This document shows positions 34,173 to 46,380 of a stretch of 64,000 bases of DNA, in pieces. The stretch covers positions 9,489,501 through 9,553,500 of the forward strand of contig NZ_JANADR010000001.1 in NCBI RefSeq assembly GCF_024199925.1, in the 5' to 3' direction. The position numbers and the translations under genes were made by a program. The notes under the pieces were generated by a model. The model worked only from the letters and a program-made list of their open reading frames with translations, was not told the DNA's origin and ran no database searches. The DNA comes from Bradyrhizobium sp. CCGUVB1N3. Lineage in GTDB: Bacteria; Pseudomonadota; Alphaproteobacteria; Rhizobiales; Xanthobacteraceae. Position 1 is the stretch's first letter. Every line of letters starts with the position of its first letter.

Positions 34173-35156
34173 ATGTCGCATTTGATCCTGACGACGAACG
34201 ATCTTGCGCCACTTCAATTGCGGCCGACGCCTTTGGCGAACATCGTACTTGGCTTTTCTCTTCGCTTCGTCCTGGACCGGCTACCGTCCGAGGAGCAGCT
34301 TGTCATCGGGCTGGAGCCACGCTCCGCGAAGCACTGCAATGTTGGCGATCACTGGCTCGACGACGTTCCGCGGTGCTCACTGAAAGGTTTCGGCACGCGA
34401 GATATCGGCTTCTTCGAGCTCTGCGAGAAATTCGATTCGATTGAAGTGTGGGTTGATCCGCTGCCAAACGATCAACTCGTGCTGGTCTGGCTGCTCAACC
34501 TTCTTCGCCCATACAAGGAGATCACGACCAAGCTGAGCCTGGTGCACACGGACGACGCCGTCGCGGGGTATCACCCGGAATCAGTGGCGGAATGGAAGTT
34601 GCCGGCGTTCAAAGTTGCGGATAGTCACCTGACACTAGCGAGCCGCGCCTGGCAGGCCTGGCGTGCGCCGACGCCCGAGTGCTGTTTCGATCTCTTGATG
34701 AATGATCTGATGCTCCTTCCTCGGCTGCGGTCGGCTCTTATCGCCCTGCTTCAGGAGTTGCCTAATTTAACAACAGGCCTCGGCCTGAGCGAAATGGCAA
34801 TGCTGGACTACATCGAAGACGGGTGCGCCGACCCTCAGGTGGCGCGTCGAGCGGCGCAGCACCAAGAGGTGTTCGATGAGAGCGAGGCCGGCGAATTGCT
34901 GGACGATTTGGCACAATGCCCAAAGCCGATGATTTTTGGGTTGGGCGAGGCGCCGTTCGAGAAGGACGAAGTGGCTCGTTACCACCGTTACAGGAAGAGC
35001 CAGGTCGCGCTGACTGAGCTTGGGCGGGCAGTCGTGGCCTGCGAAGATGATTTCTGCCGCCACAATCCGATCCATCGCTGGTGGGGCGGCACTAAGCTGA
35101 CCAACGAGAGGCTCTGGCGGTGGGACGCAGGCGCTCGTGCGCTGGTTGCGCCGTAG
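34173..35156 (+). CDS. DUF1835-like protein
   Basis: A 327-residue protein. The N-terminal part (about 25-125) contains FDSIEVWVDPLPNDQLVLVWLLNLL, matching DUF1835 proteins (FDTVVLWFEHDLYDQLQLLQLL pattern). The C-terminal part has GLGLSEMAMLDYIEDG (winged-helix-like), VALTELGRAVVACEDDF and HRWWGGTKLTNERLWRWD, which is the usual ending in this family. It lacks membrane segments. Function unknown. GGAG precedes the ATG at 34173. Local GC is lower than in recA, possibly an acquired gene. Flanked on the right by a repeat element (35188-35330). Confidence 0.7.
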   Translation: MSHLILTTNDLAPLQLRPTPLANIVLGFSLRFVLDRLPSEEQLVIGLEPRSAKHCNVGDHWLDDVPRCSLKGFGTRDIGFFELCEKFDSIEVWVDPLPNDQLVLVWLLNLLRPYKEITTKLSLVHTDDAVAGYHPESVAEWKLPAFKVADSHLTLASRAWQAWRAPTPECCFDLLMNDLMLLPRLRSALIALLQELPNLTTGLGLSEMAMLDYIEDGCADPQVARRAAQHQEVFDESEAGELLDDLAQCPKPMIFGLGEAPFEKDEVARYHRYRKSQVALTELGRAVVACEDDFCRHNPIHRWWGGTKLTNERLWRWDAGARALVAP

Positions 35157-35187
35157 AGCTTAATGAGACGTGCGGTGGCCTGTCTCC

Positions 35188-35330
35188 CTCCTTCTCCCCT
35201 TGTGGGAGAAGGTGGCGCGAAGCGCCGGATGAGGGGTTCTCTCCGCACGTGAGAATGTCGAGAAAGACTCCTCACGCTAGCGAGTTTGTATCTCGTGGCG
35301 GAACTGCCCCTCTCCCACAAGGGGAGAGGC
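35188..35330. repeat. Dispersed inverted-repeat element, family E
   Basis: Each end is itself a palindrome: CCTTCTCCCCTTGTGGGAGA (from 35190, completing with AGG) and CCCTCTCCCACAAGGGGAGA (from 35308, completing with GG). The ends are inverted copies of one core, CTCCC-ACAAGGGGAG. Middle 35215-35305 has shorter hairpins. The type is frequent between genes in Bradyrhizobiaceae by recall. Confidence 0.75.
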
Positions 35331-35424
35331 ACAGCAATGCGCGAAGCGTAACCCATCGCCTTCTTCATCGCTTGAGAATCGCAGTGGTGGGTTTCGCTGA
35401 CGCTCTACCTACCCTACAAATTCA

Positions 35425-38292
35425 TCACTCCGCCGCCTGCGCGTAGTCGCTCACCGGCGGGCACGAGCACACGAGGTTGCGGTCGCCGTAGACATTGTCG
35501 ACGCGGCCCACCGGGCACCAATATTTGTCGGTGCGCGAGACGCCGTTAGGGAAGCAGCCCTCAGTGCGGGTATAGGCGCGGGTCCAGTTGTCGTCGGCGA
35601 TGTCGTGCACGGTGTGCGGCGCTTGGCGCAACGGCGACGCTTCGATCTTGAAGCGCCCGGCTTCGACCTCGGCGATCTCCTTCCGGATCGCGATCATGGC
35701 GTCGCAGAAGCGATCGAGCTCGGCCTTCGATTCCGACTCGGTCGGCTCGATCATCAGCGTGCCCGGCACCGGGAAGCTCATGGTCGGGGCGTGGAAGCCG
35801 TAGTCGATCAGGCGCTTGGCGATGTCGTCGACGGTGACGCCGCTTGTCGTCTTCAGCGGTCGCGGGTCGATGATGCATTCGTGCGCGACGCGGCCCTTCG
35901 CGTTCTTGTAGAGCACCGGGAAATGCGCATCCAAGCGTGCCGCGACATAGTTGGCGTTGAGGATCGCGATCTCGGTCGCACGCTTCAACCCTTCGCCGCC
36001 CATCATCAGGATGTAGATGTAGGAGATGGTCAGGATCGAGGCCGAGCCGAATGGTGCGGCCGAGACCGGGCCGACCGTCGCATTCGGATCGGTTGAGGGA
36101 TGTCCAGGCAGGAACGGCGCAAGGTGCGCCTTGACGCCGATCGGTCCCATGCCCGGGCCGCCGCCGCCATGCGGGATGCAGAAGGTCTTGTGCAAATTGA
36201 GATGGCTGACATCGGCGCCGTAGTCGCCGGGCCGCGACAGGCCGACCTGCGCGTTCAGGTTGGCGCCATCGAGATAGACCTGGCCACCATGGCCATGCAC
36301 GATATCGCAGATCTCCCTTATGTGCTCTTCGAACACGCCGTGCGTCGAGGGATAGGTGATCATCACGGCGGCGAGATCGTTCGAGTGCTTCTCGGCCTTG
36401 GCGCGGAGATCATTGACGTCGACGTCGCCGTTCTTCTCGCAGGCGACGACCACCACCTCCATGTCGACCATCGCGGCCGAGGCCGGGTTGGTGCCATGCG
36501 CAGAGGAGGGGATCAGGCACACCTTGCGATGGCTTTCGCCACGCGCTGCATGGTACCCACGGATGGCCAAAAGTCCGGCATATTCGCCTTGCGCACCTGA
36601 GTTCGGCTGCAGCGAGATCGCGTCATAGCCTGTGATGTCGCAGAGCCATTTTTCCAGCCGCGCGAACAGCGCGTGATAGCCTTTTGCCTGCTCGCTTGGC
36701 GCGAATGGATGCAGGCTGCCGAATTCCGGCCAGGTCAGCGGCATCATCTCGGTGGTCGCGTTCAGCTTCATGGTGCATGACCCCAGCGGGATCATGGCGC
36801 GGTCGAGCGCGAGGTCGCGGTCTGAGAGCTTGCGCATGTAGCGCAGCATCTCGGTTTCCGAGCGATGCGCGTGGAACACGGGATGGGTGAGGAAGCCCGT
36901 CGCCCGCTTCAATGCGTCAGGCAGCGCCTCGCGCGTTGTCGCGTCGATCTCGGCATAAGCGAGCTTGCCGCCGAACGCGCGCCAGACCGCCTCGATGGTC
37001 GCCGGCGTCGTGGTCTCGTCGAGCGCGATGCGCAAGCCGTCGTTGCCGACGCCGAGATTGATTGTCTCGGAAGCCGCGCGCGCGACGATCTCGTCGCGCT
37101 TGGCGCCGACGTCCACGGTGACAGTGTCGAAGAAGTTTTCGGAACGCGGCGCGAAGCCGAGCTTGCGCAGGCCCGCGGCCAGCACGGCGGCGCGGCGATG
37201 CACGATGCGCGCGATCTGCGAGAGGCCTTCGGGGCCGTGATAGACGGCGTACATCGAGGCGATCACCGCAAGCAGCACCTGCGCGGTGCAGATATTGGAG
37301 GTCGCCTTCTCTCGGCGGATATGCTGCTCGCGGGTCTGAAGCGCGAGGCGATAGGCCGGCGCGCCGCGCGAGTCCACGGAGAGGCCGACGATGCGGCCGG
37401 GCAGCGAGCGCTTCAGCGCATCGCGCACTGCCATGTAGGCCGCGTGCGGTCCGCCATACCCCATCGGTACACCAAAGCGCTGCGCCGAGCCGATCGCAAT
37501 ATCCGCCCCTAGCTCGCCGGGCGAAGCGAGCAGCGTCAGCGCCAGCAGATCGGCGGCAACGATCGCGAGCGCGCCCTTGGCGCGCAGCGTCGCGATTGCC
37601 GGCCGCAGGTCGCGTACCGCACCCGAGCTGCCGGGATATTGCAGCAGCGCGCCGAGCACGTCTGCCTTATCGAGATCGGTGAGGGGATCGCCGACGATCA
37701 GGTTCCAGCCCAAGGGTTCGGCACGGGTGCGCATCACGGCGAGCGTCTGCGGATGCACGTCCTTGTCGACGAAGAAGGCTTGCGCCTTCACCTGCGAGTG
37801 CCGCTCCGCGAGCGCCATGGCTTCCGCCGCAGCCGTCGCCTCATCGAGCAGCGAGGCGTTGGCAACATCAAGCCCGGTGAGGTCGCAGATCATGGTCTGG
37901 AAGTTGAACAGCGCTTCCAGCCGGCCCTGGCTGATCTCGGGCTGGTAGGGCGTGTAGGCCGTGTACCAGGCGGGATTTTCCAGAATGTTGCGCTGGATGA
38001 CCGCGGGCAAGATCGTGCCTGAATAGCCCTGGCCGATCAGCGAGGTGAAGACCTGGTTCTGGGCTGCGAGCTCGGCCATATGCGCGATCGCTTCGGTCTC
38101 GCTCAGCGGCTTGCCGAGATCGAGCGGAGCGGCCTGCCGGATCGATGCCGGCAGCGTCTCCGCCATCAGCGCGTCCACGCTTTTCGCACCGACCGTGTCC
38201 AGCATCGCCGCGACATCGCGCGCGGAGGGACCGATATGGCGGCGAACGAAAGAGGCGGCGGTATCGCCGTTGGATTTGCGGTGCGCGGTCAT
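35425..38292 (-). CDS. gcvP: Glycine dehydrogenase (decarboxylating), P protein
   Basis: A 955-residue PLP enzyme of the glycine cleavage system, which decarboxylates glycine and passes the aminomethyl group to lipoyl-GcvH. The PLP lysine is in [17 protein letters not shown] at about residue 700. Other motifs are [40 protein letters not shown] (several family blocks), [14 protein letters not shown] and [19 protein letters not shown]. Start at 38292 ([10 protein letters not shown]) is preferred over 38304 because GGAG lies 6 bases upstream of it. It is the last gene of the gcvT-gcvH-gcvP operon, 15 bases after gcvH, controlled by the glycine riboswitch at 39887-40058. Confidence 0.96.
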   Translation of the reverse strand: MTAHRKSNGDTAASFVRRHIGPSARDVAAMLDTVGAKSVDALMAETLPASIRQAAPLDLGKPLSETEAIAHMAELAAQNQVFTSLIGQGYSGTILPAVIQRNILENPAWYTAYTPYQPEISQGRLEALFNFQTMICDLTGLDVANASLLDEATAAAEAMALAERHSQVKAQAFFVDKDVHPQTLAVMRTRAEPLGWNLIVGDPLTDLDKADVLGALLQYPGSSGAVRDLRPAIATLRAKGALAIVAADLLALTLLASPGELGADIAIGSAQRFGVPMGYGGPHAAYMAVRDALKRSLPGRIVGLSVDSRGAPAYRLALQTREQHIRREKATSNICTAQVLLAVIASMYAVYHGPEGLSQIARIVHRRAAVLAAGLRKLGFAPRSENFFDTVTVDVGAKRDEIVARAASETINLGVGNDGLRIALDETTTPATIEAVWRAFGGKLAYAEIDATTREALPDALKRATGFLTHPVFHAHRSETEMLRYMRKLSDRDLALDRAMIPLGSCTMKLNATTEMMPLTWPEFGSLHPFAPSEQAKGYHALFARLEKWLCDITGYDAISLQPNSGAQGEYAGLLAIRGYHAARGESHRKVCLIPSSAHGTNPASAAMVDMEVVVVACEKNGDVDVNDLRAKAEKHSNDLAAVMITYPSTHGVFEEHIREICDIVHGHGGQVYLDGANLNAQVGLSRPGDYGADVSHLNLHKTFCIPHGGGGPGMGPIGVKAHLAPFLPGHPSTDPNATVGPVSAAPFGSASILTISYIYILMMGGEGLKRATEIAILNANYVAARLDAHFPVLYKNAKGRVAHECIIDPRPLKTTSGVTVDDIAKRLIDYGFHAPTMSFPVPGTLMIEPTESESKAELDRFCDAMIAIRKEIAEVEAGRFKIEASPLRQAPHTVHDIADDNWTRAYTRTEGCFPNGVSRTDKYWCPVGRVDNVYGDRNLVCSCPPVSDYAQAAE

Positions 38293-38307
38293 CGCTTGCT
38301 CCATCGC

Positions 38308-38676
38308 TTAAGCCGTGTGCGCCTTGTAGGCGGCTTCATCCATGAGTCCGCCGAGCTCGCTCTTGTCGGCAATCTTGATCTTGAAGAACCAGGCCTTGCC
38401 TGCGGCATCCGAATTGACCAGCGCCGGCTCATCGACGACCGCCTGGTTGACCTCGAGCACTTCGCCCGAGATCGGCGCATAGACGTCGGACGCCGCCTTC
38501 ACGGACTCGACCACGGCGGCGGCTTCCGTCTTCTTCAGCGTACGGCCGACCTTGGGCAGCTCGACGAACACGACGTCGCCGAGCTGCTGCTGGGCGTAAT
38601 CGGTGATGCCGACGGTTGCGACGTCGCCGTCGATATCAAGCCATTCATGGTCGGAGGTGTACAGCGTCGTGGTCAT
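38308..38676 (-). CDS. gcvH: Glycine cleavage system H protein
   Basis: A 122-residue lipoyl carrier protein. The modified lysine is K60 in [20 protein letters not shown], a perfect family motif. It shuttles the aminomethyl group between P, T and L proteins. The start [20 protein letters not shown] is standard. It lies 9 bases after gcvT and just before gcvP in one operon. The L protein (lipoamide dehydrogenase) is not in the window, as is usual because it is shared. Confidence 0.97.
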   Translation of the reverse strand: MTTTLYTSDHEWLDIDGDVATVGITDYAQQQLGDVVFVELPKVGRTLKKTEAAAVVESVKAASDVYAPISGEVLEVNQAVVDEPALVNSDAAGKAWFFKIKIADKSELGGLMDEAAYKAHTA

Positions 38677-38685
38677 TCTCGATCC

Positions 38686-39837
38686 TCAGCGTTTGTAGGT
38701 GTTTTTCACAAATGGCATGGCGGCGACGGTGAGCGGCAGCCGCTGGCCGCGCACTTCGGCAAAGAGCTTTGTGCCGAGCGCGCCTTTCGCGGCAGGCACA
38801 TAGCCCATCGCCACCGGCGCATTCAGGCTCGGGCCAAAGCCGCCCGAGGTGACGGCGCCGATCGCCTCGGTCGACGTCGCGTCCGCAAACAACGGCGCGC
38901 CCTCGCGCACCGGCGCGCGGCCCTCAGCGCGCACGCCGACGCGGCGGCGGCCCGCGCCCTGGTCGAAATGGGCGAGGATCTTCTCTGCACCGGGAAAACC
39001 GCCGGCGCGGGCGCCACCGGTGCGGCGGCTTTTCTGCACCGACCATTCCAGCGCGCCCTCGACCGGCGTGGTCGTGGTGTCGATGTCATGGCCGTAGAGG
39101 CAAAGGCCGGCCTCGAGCCGCAGGCTGTCGCGGGCGCCTAACCCGATCGGCAACACGTCGGAATTTGCGAGCAGCGCCTTGGCGAGGCGTTCGGCATCGC
39201 CCGCGGGAACCGATATCTCGAACCCGTCCTCGCCGGTGTAGCCTGAGCGCGACACGAAACAGTCGACGCCGTCGACCTTGCGCGGGCCGGCGTCCATGAA
39301 CTTCATGGACGGAGCCTCTGCACAAAGTTTCGCCAGCACGGCCTCGGCCTTCGGACCCTGAAGTGCGATCAACGCGCGCTCGGTAAGCGACTCGATGATG
39401 CAGTCATCGGAGAGATGCGCGCGCAGATGCGCCTCGTCCTCGGCCTTGCAGGCGGCGTTGACGACCAGGAACAGGTAATCGCCGAAATTGGCGACCATCA
39501 AATCGTCGAGGATGCCGCCGTCCGGATTGGTGAACTGGGCGTAGCGCTGCCGCCCCGGCGCAAGCGCCGCGATGTCTTGCGGCACTAGGCGTTCCAGCGC
39601 GCGGGCCGCGTCCTCGACCCTGCCGGATTTCGGCCGGAGCGCGATCTGGCCCATATGGGACACGTCGAACAGGCCAGCAGAACTGCGGGTATGCAGATGC
39701 TCTTTCAGGACGCCCGCAGGGTACTGCACGGGCATCTCATAGCCCGCGAACGGCACCATCTTGCCGCCAAGGGACACGTGGAGCCCGTAAAGGGGGGTAC
39801 GTCTGAGGGAGTCTTGGTCGTCGCGCGCAAGCATCAC
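38686..39837 (-). CDS. gcvT: Aminomethyltransferase, T protein
   Basis: A 383-residue tetrahydrofolate-dependent enzyme that releases ammonia and makes 5,10-methylene-THF from the aminomethyl group on GcvH. Motifs are TPLYGLHVSLGGKMVPFAGYEMPVQY, the catalytic-region VSHMGQIAL, SRSGYTGEDGFEISVP and GLGARDSLRLEAGLCLYGHDID, and the C-terminal barrel GAVTSGGFGPSLNAPVAMGYV. The start may be either of two adjacent Met codons (39837 or 39834). First gene of the operon, 49 bases downstream of the riboswitch. Confidence 0.95.
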   Translation of the reverse strand: MMLARDDQDSLRRTPLYGLHVSLGGKMVPFAGYEMPVQYPAGVLKEHLHTRSSAGLFDVSHMGQIALRPKSGRVEDAARALERLVPQDIAALAPGRQRYAQFTNPDGGILDDLMVANFGDYLFLVVNAACKAEDEAHLRAHLSDDCIIESLTERALIALQGPKAEAVLAKLCAEAPSMKFMDAGPRKVDGVDCFVSRSGYTGEDGFEISVPAGDAERLAKALLANSDVLPIGLGARDSLRLEAGLCLYGHDIDTTTTPVEGALEWSVQKSRRTGGARAGGFPGAEKILAHFDQGAGRRRVGVRAEGRAPVREGAPLFADATSTEAIGAVTSGGFGPSLNAPVAMGYVPAAKGALGTKLFAEVRGQRLPLTVAAMPFVKNTYKR

Positions 39838-39886
39838 AGGGGCCCTCGCGGTTCCCGGGGAGGATTCCCCGAAAAACCAGTCGAAG

Positions 39887-40058
39887 CCCCATCTGTCGCT
39901 GTGCCTGAGAGTATTATCCCGTCGGCGGGTGCCACCCGGGCTTCAATGCCCGTCGGCGCCTCTTTCCAGATGCTGTCAAAGCCACGCGGTCCTTTTGCCT
40001 GAGAGTTTCCGGGGCGGTTGCTCCTTCGGCGCCGGCACCAAAGCCGGTCTCTCCCGAC
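39887..40058 (-). promoter_or_regulatory. Tandem glycine riboswitch upstream of gcvT
   Basis: Read on the minus strand, aptamer 1 begins CGTCGGGAGAGACCGGC and contains GCCGAAGGAGCAACCGCCCC and ACTCTCAGGCAAAAGGACCG. Aptamer 2 begins TCTGGAAAGAGGCGCCGACG and ends TACTCTCAGGCACAGCGACA then GATGGGG. Both aptamers carry the conserved GGAGAG/GAAAGAG opening and the CTCTCAGGC core of glycine riboswitches, separated by a short linker. Glycine binding turns on gcv operons in known cases. Immediately downstream a C/G-rich segment could act as expression platform, without a strong T-run terminator. Confidence 0.92.
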
Positions 40059-40279
40059 GTGGCCGTACGATACAGGTAGGTACAGAACACAGGCTGGCCA
40101 AGCCTGTCAACGCGCCTGCAACAGCTATCAACGAGGATTGCGCGCCTGCGGCAACCCTCTGATCTCTCTGCACAGTTTCTGGACAGGGCAGCTCACCTTG
40201 TCTAAAAGCGCAATCGCCCGCAGATATCAGCCTTGATGTCGAGTTTGGATGGCTCTGGCGGGTCCTATCACCCGATTGG

Positions 40280-42964
<2,685 letters not shown>

Positions 42965-42969
42965 ACACC

Positions 42970-44196
42970 GTGCGCCTCGTTCCGCGAGGACGTGGGCTTC
43001 GCGATCCCAATTTGAGGGATCGCTTGTACGAACTGCTGGAGCACGATCCGCTGGCCTATTCGGCCGGGTCGCGCTTCATCCAGGTGATCATTGCCGTCAT
43101 CGTGCTCGACGTCGTGGCAATGACGCTTGCCTCGGTGCCGGACCTCGACGCGCAGTTCGGCCCGCTGTTCTCGGCGATCACCATCCTGTCCGTGATCGTG
43201 TTCGCGCTGGAATATGCCGCGCGGCTGTGGACGGTGGCGGGGCACACGCCGCGCAAAGGCTCGGCGCTCGCCGACCGCCTCGACTATGCCTTCTCCGCGC
43301 TCGGCATCATCGATCTCATGGCGTTCCTCCCCGCAGCCATCGTGCTGGCCACTGGCCGGCACGCGACGCTGGCTGCGCTCGGCGTGCTGCCGTTCTTCAA
43401 GTTGATCCGCTATTCGCCAGCGATGCGCTCGCTGCTCGCAGCCGTCCATGCCGAACGGCGCGCGTTGATCGGATGCATCGTCATCCTGATCGGTGTGGTG
43501 CTCACCTTCGCTTCGCTCCTCTATGCCATCGAGCGCGAAGTGCAGCCGGAGAAGCTCGGCACCATCCCGCAGGCGATGTGGTGGGCGATCGTGACGCTCG
43601 GCACAGTCGGCTATGGCGACGTGGTGCCGGTGACGCCGCTCGGCAAATTCGTTTCCGTGTTCGCCATCATCAGCGGCTTTGCCATGATCGCGCTGCCGGT
43701 TGCGATCATCTCGAGCGCCTTTGCGGAAGAGGTGAGGCGGCGCGACTTCGTCGTCACCTGGGGCATGCTCGCGCGCGTGCCGCTGTTCTCGCACCTCACG
43801 GCATTGGAGATCGCCGACATCATGCGGCTGCTGCGGGCACGCACCATCGAGCAGGGCGAGATCCTGGTTCGGCGTGGCGATGCTGCCTCGTCGATGTATT
43901 TCATCACGGCCGGCGAGGTCGAGATTTCACTCCCGAGCCAGCGCGTGCGGCTTGCGGACGGCACTTTCTTCGGCGAGATCGCACTGCTGCACAAAACCAA
44001 ACGCAGCGGCACCGTGACCGCCACGCGCAAGACCCGCCTTCTGGTGCTCGACGCCCAGCATTTTCATGCCCTGATCGAACGCATGCCGACGCTCGCCGCG
44101 CATGTGCACAAGACGGCTAAGGCGCGTCTCGAAGAGACTGGCGACCTCGCGGCGACCGAGCTCGCGCAGGCGGAGCGCGAGGGCACGGACCGCTGA
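42970..44196 (+). CDS. Cyclic-nucleotide-gated potassium channel (MlotiK1-like)
   Basis: A 408-residue tetrameric channel subunit. Membrane segments S1-S4 occur at about 37-56, 67-88, 105-127 and 132-148. S5 is 165-187, the pore helix 198-211 and S6 224-245. The selectivity filter is TVGYGD (212-217), which passes potassium. S4 is poor in Arg/Lys, as in MlotiK1. Residues 270-370 form a cyclic-nucleotide-binding domain: GEILVRRGDAASSMYFITAGEV, then DGTFFGEIALLHKTKRSGTV, where FGEIAL and the Arg of RSGTV line the phosphate cassette. The start is GTG at 42970, 5 bases after alaS, probably the same operon. Confidence 0.9.
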   Translation: MRLVPRGRGLRDPNLRDRLYELLEHDPLAYSAGSRFIQVIIAVIVLDVVAMTLASVPDLDAQFGPLFSAITILSVIVFALEYAARLWTVAGHTPRKGSALADRLDYAFSALGIIDLMAFLPAAIVLATGRHATLAALGVLPFFKLIRYSPAMRSLLAAVHAERRALIGCIVILIGVVLTFASLLYAIEREVQPEKLGTIPQAMWWAIVTLGTVGYGDVVPVTPLGKFVSVFAIISGFAMIALPVAIISSAFAEEVRRRDFVVTWGMLARVPLFSHLTALEIADIMRLLRARTIEQGEILVRRGDAASSMYFITAGEVEISLPSQRVRLADGTFFGEIALLHKTKRSGTVTATRKTRLLVLDAQHFHALIERMPTLAAHVHKTAKARLEETGDLAATELAQAEREGTDR

Positions 44197-44200
44197 GTGA

Positions 44201-44704
44201 TTAGCCCTTGCGCAGGAAGATGTAGTCGGCCGAGTAGGGTGCGCTCTTGAACTCGCCGGCCTTCTCGCAGGCGCCGTCGAGCTTGCCGCCATGGGTGTTG
44301 ATGCGCTGAACCGTGGTGACGGGTGTCAGAATGCCGCTACCCCGACGCGAGGCGACCTCGAGCTTCAGCCAGGGGATATCGCCTGCGGTTGCGCCCGGCG
44401 CGTTGCCGATGGCCTTGCCGACCACTGCGCTGCCGTCGGCGTGCTCCCAATTGGGGCCTGCATAGTGGCGGCCGATCGTCTTGCCTTCGGAAAGCAGCGT
44501 CGCGATCGGCTCGCGGAAGGCCCAGGCGAGCTTGCCGTCGGTCCCTGCCTTGCACTCATAAACCTGCGCGCCCTCGGCGTGGACGCTCAGCACGACGGTC
44601 TCGCCGGGCGCGGCGATCGCGTCGGGAAGCTCCGCGGCTGCGGCAACGGCCGATGTGCTGGCCAGTGTGAGGACGGCGAACGCGAGGCTCTTGATTGTCG
44701 GCAT
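44201..44704 (-). CDS. Exported DUF3455 protein
   Basis: A 167-residue protein with signal peptide (1-23, FAVLTLASTSAVAAAAE). The mature domain has the DUF3455 pattern: GAQVYECKAGTDGKLAWAFREPIATL, GRHYAGPNWEHADGSAVVGK, IPWLKLEVASRRGSGIL and THGGKLDGACEKAGEFKSAPYSADYIF. Two cysteines may pair. Found in bacteria and fungi, role unknown. It converges with the channel gene, with stops 4 bases apart. Confidence 0.87.
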   Translation of the reverse strand: MPTIKSLAFAVLTLASTSAVAAAAELPDAIAAPGETVVLSVHAEGAQVYECKAGTDGKLAWAFREPIATLLSEGKTIGRHYAGPNWEHADGSAVVGKAIGNAPGATAGDIPWLKLEVASRRGSGILTPVTTVQRINTHGGKLDGACEKAGEFKSAPYSADYIFLRKG

Positions 44705-44727
44705 GATGCTTACCCGGATAAGAGGCT

Positions 44728-44809
44728 CGTCATTGCGAGGAGCGACGAAGCAATCCAGTGTCCGACCGTGGAGACAGCCTGGGATTGCTTCGCTTCGCTC
44801 GCAATGACG
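44728..44809. repeat. Dispersed inverted-repeat element, family B, copy 1
   Basis: Perfect 12-bp ends CGTCATTGCGAG (44728-44739) and CTCGCAATGACG (44798-44809), with an inner stem GAAGCAATCC...GGATTGCTTC. The same design occurs at 59113-59198. Confidence 0.85.
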
Positions 44810-44828
44810 GTTGAGGCGAGACGCCGGC

Positions 44829-46043
44829 TTACGCCGCCAGCGCCTTCGTGAGGTTCTCGGCGACCTTGTCGAGGAAGCCGGTGGTGGAGAGCCAGCGCTG
44901 GTCGGCGCCGACGAGGAGCGCGAGGTCCTTGGTCATGTAGCCGTCTTCCACGGTGTCGACGCAGACCTTCTCCAGCGTGGCCGCGAACTTCGCCAGCTCC
45001 GGATTGTTGTCGAGCTTGGCGCGGTGGGAGAGGCCACGGGTCCAGGCGAAGATCGAGGCGATCGAGTTGGTCGAGGTCTCCTTGCCCTTCTGGTGCTCGC
45101 GGTAGTGGCGGGTCACCGTGCCGTGGGCGGCTTCGGCTTCCACCGTCTTGCCGTCGGGCGTCAGCAGGACCGAGGTCATCAGGCCGAGCGAGCCGTAGCC
45201 CTGCGCGACCGTGTCGGACTGCACGTCGCCGTCGTAGTTCTTGCAGGCCCAGACGTAGCCGCCGGACCACTTCAGCGCCGAGGCCACCATGTCGTCGATC
45301 AGGCGATGCTCGTAGGTCAGGCCCTTGGCCTCGAATTCCTTCTTGAACTCGCGGTCGAAGATGTCCTGGAAGATGTCCTTGAAGCGGCCGTCATAGACCT
45401 TGAGGATGGTGTTCTTGGTTGACAGATACACCGGGTAGCCGCGCAGCAAACCGTAGTTGAACGAGGCGCGGGCGAAGTCGATGATGGAGTCGTCGAGATT
45501 GTACATCTCCATGGCGACGCCGGCGCCGGGAGCCTTGAAGACCTCCTTCTCGATCACGGTGCCGTCCTCGCCGACGAACTTCAGCGACAGCGTGCCCTTG
45601 CCCGGGAACTTGATGTCGGTGGCGCGGTACTGGTCGCCATAGGCATGGCGGCCGATGATGATCGGCTTGGTCCAGCCGGGGACGAGGCGCGGCACGTTCT
45701 TGCAGATGATCGGCTCGCGGAAGATCACGCCGCCGAGGATGTTGCGGATGGTGCCGTTCGGCGACTTCCACATCTGCTTCAGGTTGAATTCCTTCACCCG
45801 GGCTTCGTCCGGGGTGATGGTGGCGCACTTCACGCCGACGCCGACCTTCTTGATCGCCTCGGCGGCGTCGATGGTCACCTGATCGTTGGTCTGGTCGCGG
45901 TACTCCATCCCCAGGTCGAAATACAGGAGCTGGACATCGAGGAACGGGTTGATCAGCTTGTCCTTGATGTACTGCCAGATGATCCGGGTCATCTCGTCGC
46001 CATCGAGTTCGACGACGGGGTTGGACACCTTGATTTTTGCCAT
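44829..46043 (-). CDS. icd: NADP-dependent isocitrate dehydrogenase
   Basis: A 404-residue enzyme of the eukaryote-like (type II) NADP-isocitrate dehydrogenases, oxidising isocitrate to 2-oxoglutarate in the TCA cycle. Motifs: [40 protein letters not shown] (substrate-binding S..N..R), [29 protein letters not shown] variant [14 protein letters not shown], the metal-binding [28 protein letters not shown] and the NADP-binding [17 protein letters not shown]. The TRHYRE site with His and Arg favours NADP over NAD. Single gene between a family B repeat and a divergent trmJ-like gene. Confidence 0.97.
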   Translation of the reverse strand: MAKIKVSNPVVELDGDEMTRIIWQYIKDKLINPFLDVQLLYFDLGMEYRDQTNDQVTIDAAEAIKKVGVGVKCATITPDEARVKEFNLKQMWKSPNGTIRNILGGVIFREPIICKNVPRLVPGWTKPIIIGRHAYGDQYRATDIKFPGKGTLSLKFVGEDGTVIEKEVFKAPGAGVAMEMYNLDDSIIDFARASFNYGLLRGYPVYLSTKNTILKVYDGRFKDIFQDIFDREFKKEFEAKGLTYEHRLIDDMVASALKWSGGYVWACKNYDGDVQSDTVAQGYGSLGLMTSVLLTPDGKTVEAEAAHGTVTRHYREHQKGKETSTNSIASIFAWTRGLSHRAKLDNNPELAKFAATLEKVCVDTVEDGYMTKDLALLVGADQRWLSTTGFLDKVAENLTKALAA

Positions 46044-46380
46044 GATCGGGGAAGCCTCTTGGGAACGGCGCTTTGGCGCGTCAACGGGAATATCCGCCGC
46101 CTCATAGCACCGGGAAGCGGCGGGCGAAAGCCAAGGGATTATGCACTTTTAGCCCATCCAGCATCCTTAAGCGGGGAGCCGCGGCGGCACTGCGGCCGGG
46201 TCCGGAGCTGAAGTTTCGGGCGAGATTCAAAAGCCGAATCTAACCCCGTTATTTCGCTTGAGAATTCTGTCAGGACAGGCAAACGAGGCGCAATCGGCGG
46301 AGCCGGTCGGTGGCCGGCTTGAATCATTTCCTAAGGCGCCCTCTCCAAGGCCTTGAGAACCAGCGTGAAAGCAGAACGAG
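46044..46380. other. Intergenic region between icd and the trmJ-like gene
   Basis: Holds the divergent promoters of icd and the trmJ-like gene, which I cannot place reliably. A short inverted repeat AGATTC-aaaagcc-GAATCT sits at 46223-46241. No reading frame was supported. Confidence 0.45.
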
